This document shows, in pieces, positions 7,454 through 15,648 of a DNA stretch of 20,169 bases (position 1 is its first letter; every line of letters begins with the position of its first letter). This stretch comes from Pontiellaceae bacterium (lineage in GTDB: Bacteria; Verrucomicrobiota; Kiritimatiellia; Kiritimatiellales; Tichowtungiaceae): contig JAOZMR010000015.1 of NCBI GenBank assembly GCA_029934215.1, forward strand, positions 1-20,169, read 5' to 3'. Under the pieces are notes generated by a model. It searched no databases, was not told where the DNA came from, and saw nothing but the letters and a program-made list of their open reading frames with translations. A program made the position numbers and the translations under genes.

Positions 7454-7630
7454 TCATGCTGCCAGTTCCTGAATGAATAGTTCTTCGGCGGTTTTAAACT
7501 GTAAGATTTTTCGGGGATAATTATTAATCCAGTCCTCGATCCGCTGGATTTCTGCGCAAGTAAATTTGGAGATGTCACTTCCTTTTGGGATGAAGCGGCG
7601 AATCATTCTATTGGTGTTAACTTCTCTTTT
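7454..7630 (-). pseudogene. C-terminal remnant of an IS30-family transposase
   Basis: On the minus strand a frame ends at TGA 7454-7456 and reads NTNRMIRRFIPKGSDISKF followed by TCAEIQRIEDWINNYPRKIL and QFKTAEELFIQELAA. This is the classic IS30 C-terminus: the NTN..IRRF.PKG block with the last part of the DDE domain, then the PRK.L...T..E.F tail. Everything upstream (the HTH and most of the DDE domain) is missing. The fragment begins right after the nrdR stop codon and is in the same frame as nrdR, so the only thing separating the two is TGA 7631-7633. It is a dead relic and probably marks an old insertion next to nrdR. Confidence 0.85.
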
Positions 7631-8086
7631 TCATTCGCGTCCAATCAGTCGTTCCGCTTCGTTCATGAATTGATTCACGTCTTTAAATCGACGGTAGACG
7701 GAGGCGAAGCGAACGTAGGCAACTTCATCGAGCTTTTCTAGGGCTTCCATCACGTTGGATCCGATGGCAGTTGTTGGGATCTCGCGCTCGTATTTTGCTT
7801 CTACGTCTGTGATGATGTTGGTCGCCATTTGTTCGATTTGTTGTGTGCTGATTGGGCGTTTTTGGCAGGCTATGACTAGGCTTTGCATCAGCTTTTCGCG
7901 CGAGATGTTTTCGCGTCGACCGTCGCGTTTGATCACATGTAGAGCGGCTCGCATGACTTCTTCGTAGGTGGTGAAGCGGTGTCCGCAGTTGAGGCAGAGG
8001 CGTCGGCGCCGAATGGAAGCTCCTTCGCGGACTTCCCGGCTGTCGATCACCTTGTTTTCTCGGTGTTCACATTGTGGGCATTTCAT
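7631..8086 (-). CDS. nrdR: Transcriptional repressor NrdR
   Basis: NrdR represses ribonucleotide reductase genes when (d)ATP is bound. The 151-residue protein has the N-terminal zinc ribbon (Cys3, Cys6, Cys31, Cys34: MKCPQC and CLNCGHRF), the conserved VIDSREVREGASIRRRR stretch between them, and an ATP-cone domain from about residue 46 (VIKRDGRRENISREKL). Length is normal for the family. ATG 8086 has CCGGAGAACC upstream. It is the last gene of the trpB-esterase-yicC-gmk block, with a 59-bp gap after gmk, so it may also have its own promoter. No nrd genes or NrdR boxes were recognised in this window. An IS30 remnant directly follows its stop. Confidence 0.96.
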   Translation of the reverse strand: MKCPQCEHRENKVIDSREVREGASIRRRRLCLNCGHRFTTYEEVMRAALHVIKRDGRRENISREKLMQSLVIACQKRPISTQQIEQMATNIITDVEAKYEREIPTTAIGSNVMEALEKLDEVAYVRFASVYRRFKDVNQFMNEAERLIGRE

Positions 8087-8145
8087 TGAAGGTTCTCCGG
8101 TTTCTTAAAAGGGTAGACCTTAGCCCGCTTTCTTGCAAATTGAAA

Positions 8146-8763
8146 CTAAAAAAAACGTTTTTTTCGGCTTTGCTTCTCGGTTTCGATCACTTGTATCAAT
8201 TCGCCGAGTGCTTCGTTTAGGTTGTCGTTGATGATTTGATGTTGGTAGTGGTTGCGTTGTTTCATTTCGTCTTCGGCGTTGTTCATGCGGTTTTCGATGA
8301 CTTCTCGTGTGTCGGTCGATCGTCCGTATAGGCGTTTTCTAAGTTCTTCCATGGAGGGCGGCGCAATGAAGATATCTACGAATCCGACCCGAACGGGGTC
8401 TTGTGGAGGTAGTTTTTTGCAGGCTTCTCGGATTTGTTTTGCGCCTTGAACGTCTATATCCATGATGATGTCGCGTCCGTCGGATAGTGCTTTTTCGATG
8501 GTTTGTTTGAGGGTTCCGTAGAGGTTTTGATGCACTTCTGCGTGTTCTATGAATTCTCCGTTGGTTGCGCGTGTTGAAAATTCTGTTTTGGAGAGGAAGT
8601 GATAGTGTTCGTGGTTTTTTTCTCCTTTTCTCGGATGGCGTGTTGTGCAGGAGGTGGAGTATGTCATGTGTGGGTAGTGTTTGACTAAGCGATTGCATAG
8701 CGTCGATTTCCCGGCTCCGGATGGGGCGGATATTACGAGGAGTAGTGCTTTTTTGTTTTTCAT
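8146..8763 (-). CDS. gmk: Guanylate kinase
   Basis: This cytoplasmic enzyme phosphorylates GMP to GDP with ATP. The 205-residue protein is full length. It has the P-loop SAPSGAGKST (residues 12-21), the GMP-binding region STSCTTRHPRKGEKNHEHYHF, the EFIEHAEVHQNLYGT segment and the IDVQGAKQIR motif, and a lid with RLYGRSTDTREVIENRM. It starts 6 bp after the yicC stop, the widespread yicC-gmk order, so the pair is surely one transcript. Confidence 0.97.
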   Translation of the reverse strand: MKNKKALLLVISAPSGAGKSTLCNRLVKHYPHMTYSTSCTTRHPRKGEKNHEHYHFLSKTEFSTRATNGEFIEHAEVHQNLYGTLKQTIEKALSDGRDIIMDIDVQGAKQIREACKKLPPQDPVRVGFVDIFIAPPSMEELRKRLYGRSTDTREVIENRMNNAEDEMKQRNHYQHQIINDNLNEALGELIQVIETEKQSRKKRFF

Positions 8764-8769
8764 GGAGTG

Positions 8770-9645
8770 TTATTCGACGTTTTGAACTTGTTCGCGAATG
8801 CGTTCGAGTTCTGTTTTGAAGGCGACGACTTGTTGGGTGATTTCTAGGTTGTTTGCTTTGGAGCCGATGGTGTTGATCTCGCGCAATAATTCCTGTACGA
8901 GGAAATCGAGCTCGCGTCCGACGGGTTCTTCGGAATGTAGGCGCGAACGGAATTGTTTGATGTGGCTGTTTAGCCGAGTGGTTTCTTCTGTGATGTCGCT
9001 TTTCTCGCCAAATAGCGCGATTTCTTTGAGGATGCGTTCGTCTTTTTCGAGGTTCTCTATCCCTATTTTTTCCAAGCCTTGGAACATTTTTTTCCGACGT
9101 TTGGAAACCACGTTTGGTGCTTGTGTGATTATTTTTGTGAGCATTGTTTCGAGTGCTTCGAGTCGATTCGTCAAGTCTTCGGCGAGCTCACATCCTTCTT
9201 TTGTTCGCATTTCCACTAATTTCTCTAGTGCATCGAGCCAGGCTTTTTCCAGGGTTTGAAATAGTTTGTCCGACTTTTTTTCCAAGGTTTGGACGTCGAG
9301 CAGGTTCGGGATCCGCATCAACATCGATGCGCTTAGGTCGTCCTTGAGCTGTAATTTTTTTGCAGAGGCTCGGAGTTTTTCGACGACTGCTTCTGCCCGT
9401 TTTTGATCGACCTTTACTACGGTTTCGCCATCCGAAATCTCTAAGCGAACGGTTCCGGAAATGTGTCCGCGTGAGAGATGTTTGTGAGTGATTTTCTGCA
9501 AACGTGGCTCGAACGGAACCAGCTGTGGCGGGAGGCGAAGCGCGATTTCGAGTTGCTTGCGGTTCACACTCGTCAGCTCTACGGAGATTGATACGCCTTC
9601 CGTTTGTGCGCTACCCGCTCCAAATCCTGTCATGCTTGTGAACAT
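8770..9645 (-). CDS. yicC: YicC family endoribonuclease / RNase-related protein
   Basis: The protein has the YicC N-terminus MFTSMTGFGAGSAQ with ELTSVNRKQLEIALRLP, and the C-terminal DUF1732 region (EEPVGRELDFLVQELLREIN then TIGSKANN). YicC proteins are widespread; E. coli YicC has been linked to RNA degradation, and others in the family have been reported as endoribonucleases. I chose ATG 9645 (291 residues), preceded by CAGGAGATAAAT. The open frame reaches 9708, but the extra 21 residues match nothing and overlap the esterase gene. It starts 2 bp after the esterase stop and is followed at once by gmk. Confidence 0.93.
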   Translation of the reverse strand: MFTSMTGFGAGSAQTEGVSISVELTSVNRKQLEIALRLPPQLVPFEPRLQKITHKHLSRGHISGTVRLEISDGETVVKVDQKRAEAVVEKLRASAKKLQLKDDLSASMLMRIPNLLDVQTLEKKSDKLFQTLEKAWLDALEKLVEMRTKEGCELAEDLTNRLEALETMLTKIITQAPNVVSKRRKKMFQGLEKIGIENLEKDERILKEIALFGEKSDITEETTRLNSHIKQFRSRLHSEEPVGRELDFLVQELLREINTIGSKANNLEITQQVVAFKTELERIREQVQNVE

Positions 9646-9647
9646 AT

Positions 9648-10466
9648 TTATCTCCTGTGTTTTGTTTGTTTTTTCAGTTCGTTGGCGACCCATGCGACCC
9701 CTTCCCATCCGTACGGTGCGTATTCGTGCCCGCCGGGTGTTTCTTGATAAAAGTGCGCTTGGTTATTTTTTAGAAGAAGTTCGTGTAGGGCTCGGTTTTC
9801 GCGAACGATGCGTTTGTTGTCGTCCTGCCCAACGGTAATGCGCAGTTTAAGGTTTGGGCGAATGAGCGCGGTCATGAAGTTGTCTGGGAATGCGGCACGC
9901 AGTTCTTCGTCGCTCATCAGGTCTTCGATGAAGCTTCCGCGATGGTCTTCCGGCGGCATGTAACGTAGCGATCCGCAATGAATCGCGCCGACCGTGAAGA
10001 GTTCTGGATAGCGACAAAGCAAACTGATTGTTCCAAATCCGCCCATGCTGTGCCCAGAAATCCCACGTCCGGCAGATTTTCCAAGGGTTGGAATTGCGTT
10101 TTCTACGTATGGAATTAGTTCTTTGATGATGTGCGATTCGTACTGGCTTTTTGCAACACGCGGGCTGTCGATATACCACCCTGCCCCGCCGTTGACTTTC
10201 ACCACCGCAACGCCGAGCGTATTTACCCAGTCTTGGATGGATGTGTATGCATGGCCATCGATTGTCATTTCGCGTTTAAATGGTTTTGTGGCGGTTTCAA
10301 AAAAGGTGCGTTTTGTCGGTGCTGGATTGTAGGCGCCTTCCCCGCGCATTAACCCGTGCAGATCATAAATCACCGGGAATGGACCGTCGCTATCGGGAAC
10401 GATCGCGGCGAATGGAACCTCAGTCTGCAGGAAACTGCTCTGAATTGTTTCAACTGTTTTTAGCAT
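9648..10466 (-). CDS. Alpha/beta-hydrolase esterase (esterase D / feruloyl esterase-like)
   Basis: This 272-residue serine esterase has a nucleophile elbow GHSMGG (Ser140), a GQDD turn near 213-216 that could supply the acid, and GGHEY with His247, in the right order for a catalytic triad. The oxyanion region reads PVIYDLHGLMRGEG. It resembles the esterase D/putative esterase family, which includes S-formylglutathione hydrolases and feruloyl esterases; the substrate cannot be read from the sequence. No signal peptide is seen, so it is probably cytoplasmic. ATG 10466 has a strong AAGGAGG site and overlaps the end of trpB by 17 bp, so translation is likely coupled. The open frame up to 10526 lies inside trpB and is rejected as the start. 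Confidence 0.85.
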   Translation of the reverse strand: MLKTVETIQSSFLQTEVPFAAIVPDSDGPFPVIYDLHGLMRGEGAYNPAPTKRTFFETATKPFKREMTIDGHAYTSIQDWVNTLGVAVVKVNGGAGWYIDSPRVAKSQYESHIIKELIPYVENAIPTLGKSAGRGISGHSMGGFGTISLLCRYPELFTVGAIHCGSLRYMPPEDHRGSFIEDLMSDEELRAAFPDNFMTALIRPNLKLRITVGQDDNKRIVRENRALHELLLKNNQAHFYQETPGGHEYAPYGWEGVAWVANELKKQTKHRR

Positions 10467-11658
10467 GTTGAGCCTCCTTCCATTCTGCGATCTGTTGAAC
10501 ATCTTTATCGCCGCGCCCGGAGACATTTATGATCAATAGATCCTCTTTCGTGAATTTTTCGGCATTCTGAATCACCCAAGCAACGGCGTGGGAGCTCTCG
10601 AGCGCCGGTAAAATGCCTTCCCATTGAGCGAGCTTGTCGAAGCCCATCACGGCTTCGATATCGTCGACGGATGTGTATTCTGCGCGTTTGAGATCGTGAA
10701 GCAGTGCGTGTTCTGGGCCGACGGTCGCGTAGTCGAGTCCTGCGCTGATCGAATGGGTCAGGCGGATTTGGCCGTCATCGTCTTGAAGAACATAGCTTTG
10801 AGTTCCTTGCAAAACACCAACCCTACCGTCGGCGAAACGTGCGGCATGTTGACCGGTTTCGATTCCAAAGCCGCCGGCCTCAACACCGATTAGCCGAACG
10901 CCATCATCCTGTATGAATGGATGAAACAACCCGATTGAATTGCTTCCGCCTCCGACGCATGCAACGAGCGCGGTTGGGAGCCGTCCCTCTGCCTTGAGTA
11001 TCTGATTGCGAGCCTCCAGACCGATCACGCTCTGGAAATCGCGAACCATCATCGGGTACGGATGTGGGCCCAGCGCTGAACCGAGAATATAGTGCGTGTT
11101 CCGAACATTGGAAACCCAGTCGCGGATGGCCTCGTTCACCGCCTCCTTGAGCGTCTTTTGCCCAGCGGTTACTGCGACCACTTTTGCGCCGAGGCTTTCC
11201 ATACGGAACACGTTGAGCGCTTGACGTGCCATATCCACTTCGCCCATATAAACCGTGCAATCCATTCCGAACATTGCGCAAACTGTCGCCGTTGCAACGC
11301 CGTGTTGACCCGCACCGGTTTCAGCGATGATCCGTTTTTTGCCCATCCGCTTTGCGAGCAGAATCTGGCCCATGGAATTATTGATTTTGTGTGCGCCTGT
11401 GTGGCAGAGGTCTTCGCGTTTGAGATAGATCTTTGGCCCGTCGAGCTCCCTCGTCATACGTTCCGCGAAGTAGAGCGAGGTCGGGCGTCCGACATATTCG
11501 CTAAGGTAGTAATCGAGCTCCTTTTTAAATTCTGGGTCTTTCCGCGCATCCAGATAAACGCGCGTCAATTCGCTAAGGGGTTCCATCAGTGTTTCGGGCA
11601 CAAACATTCCGCCGTACGGTCCGAAATGGCCTTGATTGTCAGGTTGAGTAATTTTCAT
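10450..11658 (-). CDS. trpB: Tryptophan synthase beta chain
   Basis: TrpB joins indole and serine to make tryptophan, using PLP. The 402-residue protein has the standard N-terminus (HFGPYGGMFVPETLMEPL), the PLP lysine in HTGAHKINN (Lys91), the PLP phosphate loop GGGSNSIG, and the conserved AETGAGQHGVATA stretch. It is full length. I chose ATG 11658 (MKITQPD); the open frame extends 49 codons further to 11805, but that part is not TrpB-like and runs into the divergent MBOAT gene. No clear Shine-Dalgarno is visible before ATG 11658. trpA and the rest of the pathway are absent here. It heads the minus-strand block with the esterase, yicC, gmk and nrdR. Confidence 0.96.
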   Translation of the reverse strand: MKITQPDNQGHFGPYGGMFVPETLMEPLSELTRVYLDARKDPEFKKELDYYLSEYVGRPTSLYFAERMTRELDGPKIYLKREDLCHTGAHKINNSMGQILLAKRMGKKRIIAETGAGQHGVATATVCAMFGMDCTVYMGEVDMARQALNVFRMESLGAKVVAVTAGQKTLKEAVNEAIRDWVSNVRNTHYILGSALGPHPYPMMVRDFQSVIGLEARNQILKAEGRLPTALVACVGGGSNSIGLFHPFIQDDGVRLIGVEAGGFGIETGQHAARFADGRVGVLQGTQSYVLQDDDGQIRLTHSISAGLDYATVGPEHALLHDLKRAEYTSVDDIEAVMGFDKLAQWEGILPALESSHAVAWVIQNAEKFTKEDLLIINVSGRGDKDVQQIAEWKEAQHAKNS

Positions 11659-11701
11659 AGAGTACAAGGTAAGCAAACCACGCCATCTTTTCCACAAAAA
11701 G

Positions 11702-11730
11702 TTGACAAAACGTTTTCCTGCGCTTACGTT
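11702..11730 (+). promoter_or_regulatory. Candidate sigma-70 promoter for the MBOAT/SGNH pair
   Basis: A perfect -35 box TTGACA (11702-11707) is followed after exactly 17 bases by TACGTT (11725-11730), a weak -10. It lies about 47 bp upstream of ATG 11777 in the divergent region between trpB and the MBOAT gene. The -10 match is only three of six bases, so this is a candidate only. Confidence 0.45.
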
Positions 11731-11776
11731 TGCGGTACGAATAGAACGAAGAATGCACATACAAAAGGTCTCCAAA

Positions 11777-13210
11777 ATGCTGTTTAACTCTATCGATTTT
11801 TTCATTTTCCTTCCTGTTGTCTTTTGCCTCTACTGGACCCTTCGGAATCTTCGCGTGCAAAACCTTTTGATCGTTGTCGCGAGCTATTTCTTCTACGGCT
11901 GGTGGGACTGGCGGTTCTTGTTGTTAATTCTGCTTAGCACTCTGGTGGATTATTCCGTAGGGCTAGGGCTTTCCGCAACACGCAATCCGAGCAAACGAAA
12001 ATGCCTACTCTGGCTCAGTATCATCGTGAACCTAGGCGTTCTTGGGTTCTTCAAGTATTACAACTTTTTCCTGGAGAATTTCATCTCCGCTTTCTCGTTT
12101 TTTGGGAACGAGATTTCCACCTCATCCTTGAACATCATCCTGCCGGTTGGAATCAGCTTCTACACGTTTCAAACCCTCAGCTACACGATCGATGTCTACC
12201 GAGAAAAATTGGCGCCCACCAAGGACCTCGTCGCCTTCTCCGCCTTTGTCAGCTTTTTCCCTCAACTGGTCGCGGGTCCAATTGAACGGGCGACGCACCT
12301 GTTGCCGCAGTTCTATTCAAAACGTACGTTCGATTGCGCCGTAGCCAGCGACGGTATGCGGCAAATCCTCTGGGGGCTATTTAAGAAGGTTGTCATTGCC
12401 GATAATTGCGCAGTCATCGTTAATGAGGTTTTCAGCCACTCGTCGGAGTTTTCTGGAAGCACCCTATTGCTGGGCGTTCTATGCTTCTCGTTTCAGATCT
12501 ACGGAGATTTTTCTGGGTATTCCGACATCGCGATCGGAACCTCGCGCCTGTTCGGATTCGATCTGATGCAGAATTTTGCCTTTCCTTATTTTTCTCGCGA
12601 TATCGCAGAATTTTGGCGCCGGTGGCACATCTCGCTTTCCACTTGGTTTCGCGACTACCTCTATATCCCTCTCGGCGGGAGTCATGGAAAACCCTCTGCA
12701 AGAATCAGGAATATTTTCATCATTTTCGTTGTGAGTGGCTTCTGGCACGGAGCCAGCTGGACGTTCATCGTTTGGGGTGCAATGAATGCGCTCTATTTCA
12801 TCCCTCTCCTGCTCACAAAGAGGAATCGGTCAAACATTGGCACCGTTGCCGATGGCAAAAAACTCCCATCTTTTCGTGATGTCGGTTCCATTCTCGCCAC
12901 GTTCTGCCTAACAAGCCTCACCTGGGTTTTCTTCCGAGCCGAGAGCGTCGGGAGCGCGATGCGTTACATCGGCGGGATCTTTTCACCCTCTCTTTTTTCA
13001 GCACCAGAAGTGGAGATCGATAAGTTGGGCTGGTACATCCTGCTGTTTATCATTCTGGAGTGGTCTGGAAGACATCAACAATATGCCATTGAAAACGTAG
13101 GTTTGTCTTGGAGTCGTCCGCTTCGCTGGACGATGTACATTGGAATACTGTTTTTCATTGTCAGCTGGGGTGGCGACGGAAACCAAACCTTCATTTATTT
13201 TCAGTTTTAG
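11777..13210 (+). CDS. MBOAT family O-acyltransferase (AlgI/PatA-like), copy 1
   Basis: This is a membrane-bound O-acyltransferase of the alginate/peptidoglycan O-acetylation type. It is thought to move acetyl groups across the inner membrane for transfer to an envelope or exported polysaccharide. In 477 residues it shows the family start MLFNSIDFFIFLP, many hydrophobic helices, the ILPVGISFYTFQTLSYTIDVYR block, FPQLVAGPIER, and RRWHISLSTWFRDYLYIPLGG (conserved His284), then GFWHGASW with the catalytic His324. ATG 11777 is the family-typical start; the frame is open upstream to TTG 11702, which lies in the candidate promoter. The stop is 12 bp before the SGNH-like gene, its likely partner. 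Codon frame is intact. Confidence 0.93.
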   Translation: MLFNSIDFFIFLPVVFCLYWTLRNLRVQNLLIVVASYFFYGWWDWRFLLLILLSTLVDYSVGLGLSATRNPSKRKCLLWLSIIVNLGVLGFFKYYNFFLENFISAFSFFGNEISTSSLNIILPVGISFYTFQTLSYTIDVYREKLAPTKDLVAFSAFVSFFPQLVAGPIERATHLLPQFYSKRTFDCAVASDGMRQILWGLFKKVVIADNCAVIVNEVFSHSSEFSGSTLLLGVLCFSFQIYGDFSGYSDIAIGTSRLFGFDLMQNFAFPYFSRDIAEFWRRWHISLSTWFRDYLYIPLGGSHGKPSARIRNIFIIFVVSGFWHGASWTFIVWGAMNALYFIPLLLTKRNRSNIGTVADGKKLPSFRDVGSILATFCLTSLTWVFFRAESVGSAMRYIGGIFSPSLFSAPEVEIDKLGWYILLFIILEWSGRHQQYAIENVGLSWSRPLRWTMYIGILFFIVSWGGDGNQTFIYFQF

Positions 13211-13222
13211 GGCGATCCAATT

Positions 13223-14140
13223 ATGAAAACATTCCTGAAAAAAATCTTCTTGTTCACTGCCGTATTAACGCTCCTTTTTTCTGGGGTTTTTCTACCCGCT
13301 ACCCCGCGAATCAAACACTCTCTGATCTTTGCGGATGCCCAAAAGGACGCTCTACTCCGCGAAACAGCCTCGCCTCGGATCATTTTTATCGGCGGTTCCA
13401 ATCTTAGCTTCGGGCTGAACAGTCAGATGATTAAGGATTCGACGGGTTTCAACCCTATCAACACAGGAATTCATGCCAAACTTGGGCTGAAATACATGCT
13501 CGACAACACCCTCCTTCACGTACGTCCGGGCGACACGCTTATACTTGTGCCGGAGTACGACTATTTTTTCCAACCCTACGACATCTTCTCGAAGGAGCTA
13601 TCCAGAATCATCTTTGATGTTGATTTTTCGAAAATCCGGCTTTTGAATAAAAACCAGCTATCCAAGCTTGCCCGCCGCGTCCCGAAATATTTGTTAACCA
13701 AAATCAAACCGAAAGAATACTGGGGTTTTGATATAAGCAAAACCTACGGTCGAGACTCATTTAATCAATACGGCGACGTCGATGCCCATTGGGAAATGCA
13801 AGGGCGAAAGCCTCGCTTACATACGATTACGGGCAACTATAACCCAGAGATTGTTGCACGAATTAAGGAGTTCGAGAAGAGTGTGAAAACAAAGGGTGCG
13901 ACCTTATACCTCTCCTTTCCTGGGCTTCATCAACAATGCGTTGATGCGCAGGCGGATAAAATCAAGAAGGTTGAGTCTGCTTTTCATGAAAACAATTTGA
14001 ATGTGCTTGGAAACGCTTTGCGCTACTCCATGCCGACCCCCATGATGTTTGATTCCGCATACCACCTGAATAAAACAGGCGTAGATTTGAGAACTCGGCA
14101 ATTCATCGAGGACTTCTCAAACAGAAAACCGTCGTTTTAG
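13223..14140 (+). CDS. SGNH-hydrolase-like membrane-anchored protein, partner of the MBOAT
   Basis: The 305-residue protein starts with one hydrophobic segment after a basic start (MKTFLKKIFLFTAVLTLLFS), so it is probably an anchored or exported protein. Soon after comes IIFIGGSNLSFGLNS, in which Ser59 of GGSN fits the block I nucleophile of SGNH/GDSL enzymes. Near the end FDSAYHLNKTG has Asp277 and His281 in the D-x-x-x-H arrangement that closes such triads. Proteins of this kind (AlgX/AlgJ or PatB-like in role) accept acetyl from an MBOAT and transfer it to a glycan; here that role is inferred from the gene pair. I do not see a close match to a named family. Its stop overlaps that of the second MBOAT gene on the opposite strand. 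Confidence 0.75.
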   Translation: MKTFLKKIFLFTAVLTLLFSGVFLPATPRIKHSLIFADAQKDALLRETASPRIIFIGGSNLSFGLNSQMIKDSTGFNPINTGIHAKLGLKYMLDNTLLHVRPGDTLILVPEYDYFFQPYDIFSKELSRIIFDVDFSKIRLLNKNQLSKLARRVPKYLLTKIKPKEYWGFDISKTYGRDSFNQYGDVDAHWEMQGRKPRLHTITGNYNPEIVARIKEFEKSVKTKGATLYLSFPGLHQQCVDAQADKIKKVESAFHENNLNVLGNALRYSMPTPMMFDSAYHLNKTGVDLRTRQFIEDFSNRKPSF

Positions 14141-15648
14141 AACCTGAAATAGATGAACGGGTTGTGCGTCCCAGACGCGAGCGACATGGCACTCAGCAGA
14201 AAAACCGCAGCCAGCGCAAGCCCCTTCAGAAACTCATAGCCGCCTGCATATACCGGATGACGCGCAGCAACACGTCGCAGCCAGGTCTGCGCCTTCACGA
14301 GAATAGGCATAGAGAACAGTGCGCCGTAAAGGATCGCGGCAATCACGTCGCGTGAGAGCCAATCCTGAAGCAGTAGTGCGCTGGTTGTTGCCGGAGCAAA
14401 ACCGGCCATAGATTTCAAAATGAGAACCGATTGAGCAAACGATTCGGTTGCGAACAAAAACCAGCCGACCATGACAACCAACAACGTGTAGAGATGCTGA
14501 AAAACCCTCGGCATCCGTTCGATTTGACGGCGCAACCCGATCCGTTCGAGAACGAGAAAAAGGCCATGATAAAGTCCCCAAGCAACATAAGCCCAGTTCG
14601 CCCCGTGCCACAAACCGCACAGAAAGAACACCGTGATCAGATTAAAATAGGTTCTCCCGGAGCCGTTCTTGCTCTCGCCCAAAGGGATATAAAGGTAGTC
14701 GCGAAACCAGCTGGAAAGCGAGATATGCCACCTTCGCCAGAAATCTTGAATGGAGCGAGCGGTGTATGGATAGTTAAAGTTTTCGAGGAACTCGAACCCA
14801 AACATGCGACCCAGCCCAATCGCCATATCGCTATAGCCGGAAAAATCATAGTAGATCTGGATTGTATAACAAACAGTGACCACCCAGTCCTGCGGAGTTG
14901 TTAACTGTTCTGGACTCAACGCAAAAATATTATCCGCCGCCCGAGCGACGGTGTTGGCTACAAGTACTTTTTTCCCGAGCCCCAAAACAAAACGAGTTAC
15001 GCCGGAGGAAAACAAAGCACTCGACATCTTGCGGTGAACCAGCTGATAAGCAACATCGCAATAGCGAACAATTGGACCCGCTACGAGCTGTGGGAACAAG
15101 GTGACAAAGCAGGCGAAATCGATCAGATTGCGCGTGGCCTTCACATGCCCGCGATACACGTCAATCGTATAGCTCATGGATTGGAACGTATAAAAACGGA
15201 TCCCAAGCGGAAGCGTGATGCGCATCACATCCGTCAAACGCAACGCTTCCGGCATCCATGCATTAAAACTATCGACCCCGAAATTAAAGTATTTAAAAAA
15301 GCCAAGAAAAAGAAGATTCGAGGAGAGCGAAATAAGTAGCCCAGCCCGTTGTACGCCCGAGCGGCGCTCACCCTCCTTCAGCACTTCAATTCGACCTTTA
15401 TGAATGGCGCCTGAGATCAATAAACCACAGAAAAAGTCGATAAACGTTGACGCGATAACAATCCAGACCAACCACGCTTCGCCCCAAAAGTAGAACACCA
15501 GGCTGACGCACAAAAGAAACAGGTTGACTGCACGACGAAAAACCGTTGCGTTCTTGTGCCTCAAGGAAACCGGAAGAAAAAGCAGATGATATACAACCAA
15601 AACAATCGGCAAAAACAGGAACAAAAATGTGATTGAACTAAAAACCAT
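14137..15648 (-). CDS. MBOAT family O-acyltransferase (AlgI-like), copy 2
   Basis: A second membrane-bound O-acyltransferase, 503 residues, opposite in direction to the first. It has MVFSSITFLFLFLP as start, ITLPLGIRFYTFQSMSYTID, FPQLVAGPIVRY, RRWHISLSSWFRDYLYIPLG (His308) and LCGLWHGANW (His348, catalytic). ATG 15648 has GGCGGAG just upstream; the open frame to 15825 is antisense to the ccdA remnant and is rejected. No SGNH partner of its own is next to it, so it may share the one at 13223-14140. The two MBOATs differ clearly in sequence (for example GES versus GGS after IPLG), so they are not a recent duplication. Its 5' end abuts the broken ccdA, which points to insertion or deletion there. 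Confidence 0.93.
   Translation of the reverse strand: MVFSSITFLFLFLPIVLVVYHLLFLPVSLRHKNATVFRRAVNLFLLCVSLVFYFWGEAWLVWIVIASTFIDFFCGLLISGAIHKGRIEVLKEGERRSGVQRAGLLISLSSNLLFLGFFKYFNFGVDSFNAWMPEALRLTDVMRITLPLGIRFYTFQSMSYTIDVYRGHVKATRNLIDFACFVTLFPQLVAGPIVRYCDVAYQLVHRKMSSALFSSGVTRFVLGLGKKVLVANTVARAADNIFALSPEQLTTPQDWVVTVCYTIQIYYDFSGYSDMAIGLGRMFGFEFLENFNYPYTARSIQDFWRRWHISLSSWFRDYLYIPLGESKNGSGRTYFNLITVFFLCGLWHGANWAYVAWGLYHGLFLVLERIGLRRQIERMPRVFQHLYTLLVVMVGWFLFATESFAQSVLILKSMAGFAPATTSALLLQDWLSRDVIAAILYGALFSMPILVKAQTWLRRVAARHPVYAGGYEFLKGLALAAVFLLSAMSLASGTHNPFIYFRF

Noticed and set aside
7336..7578. Minus-strand 80-codon open frame
   Set aside because: It overlaps the IS30 remnant in a different frame. 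The IS30 frame carries the recognisable protein, so this is a shadow except perhaps its unmatched last residues.
8087..8145. Imperfect dyad GGGTAGACCTTAGCCC in the gmk-nrdR gap as a terminator
   Set aside because: The stem has mismatches and is not followed by a T-run in the direction of transcription.
11659..11805. N-terminal extension of trpB
   Set aside because: The 49 extra codons have no TrpB similarity and run into the divergent MBOAT start region; ATG 11658 fits the family.
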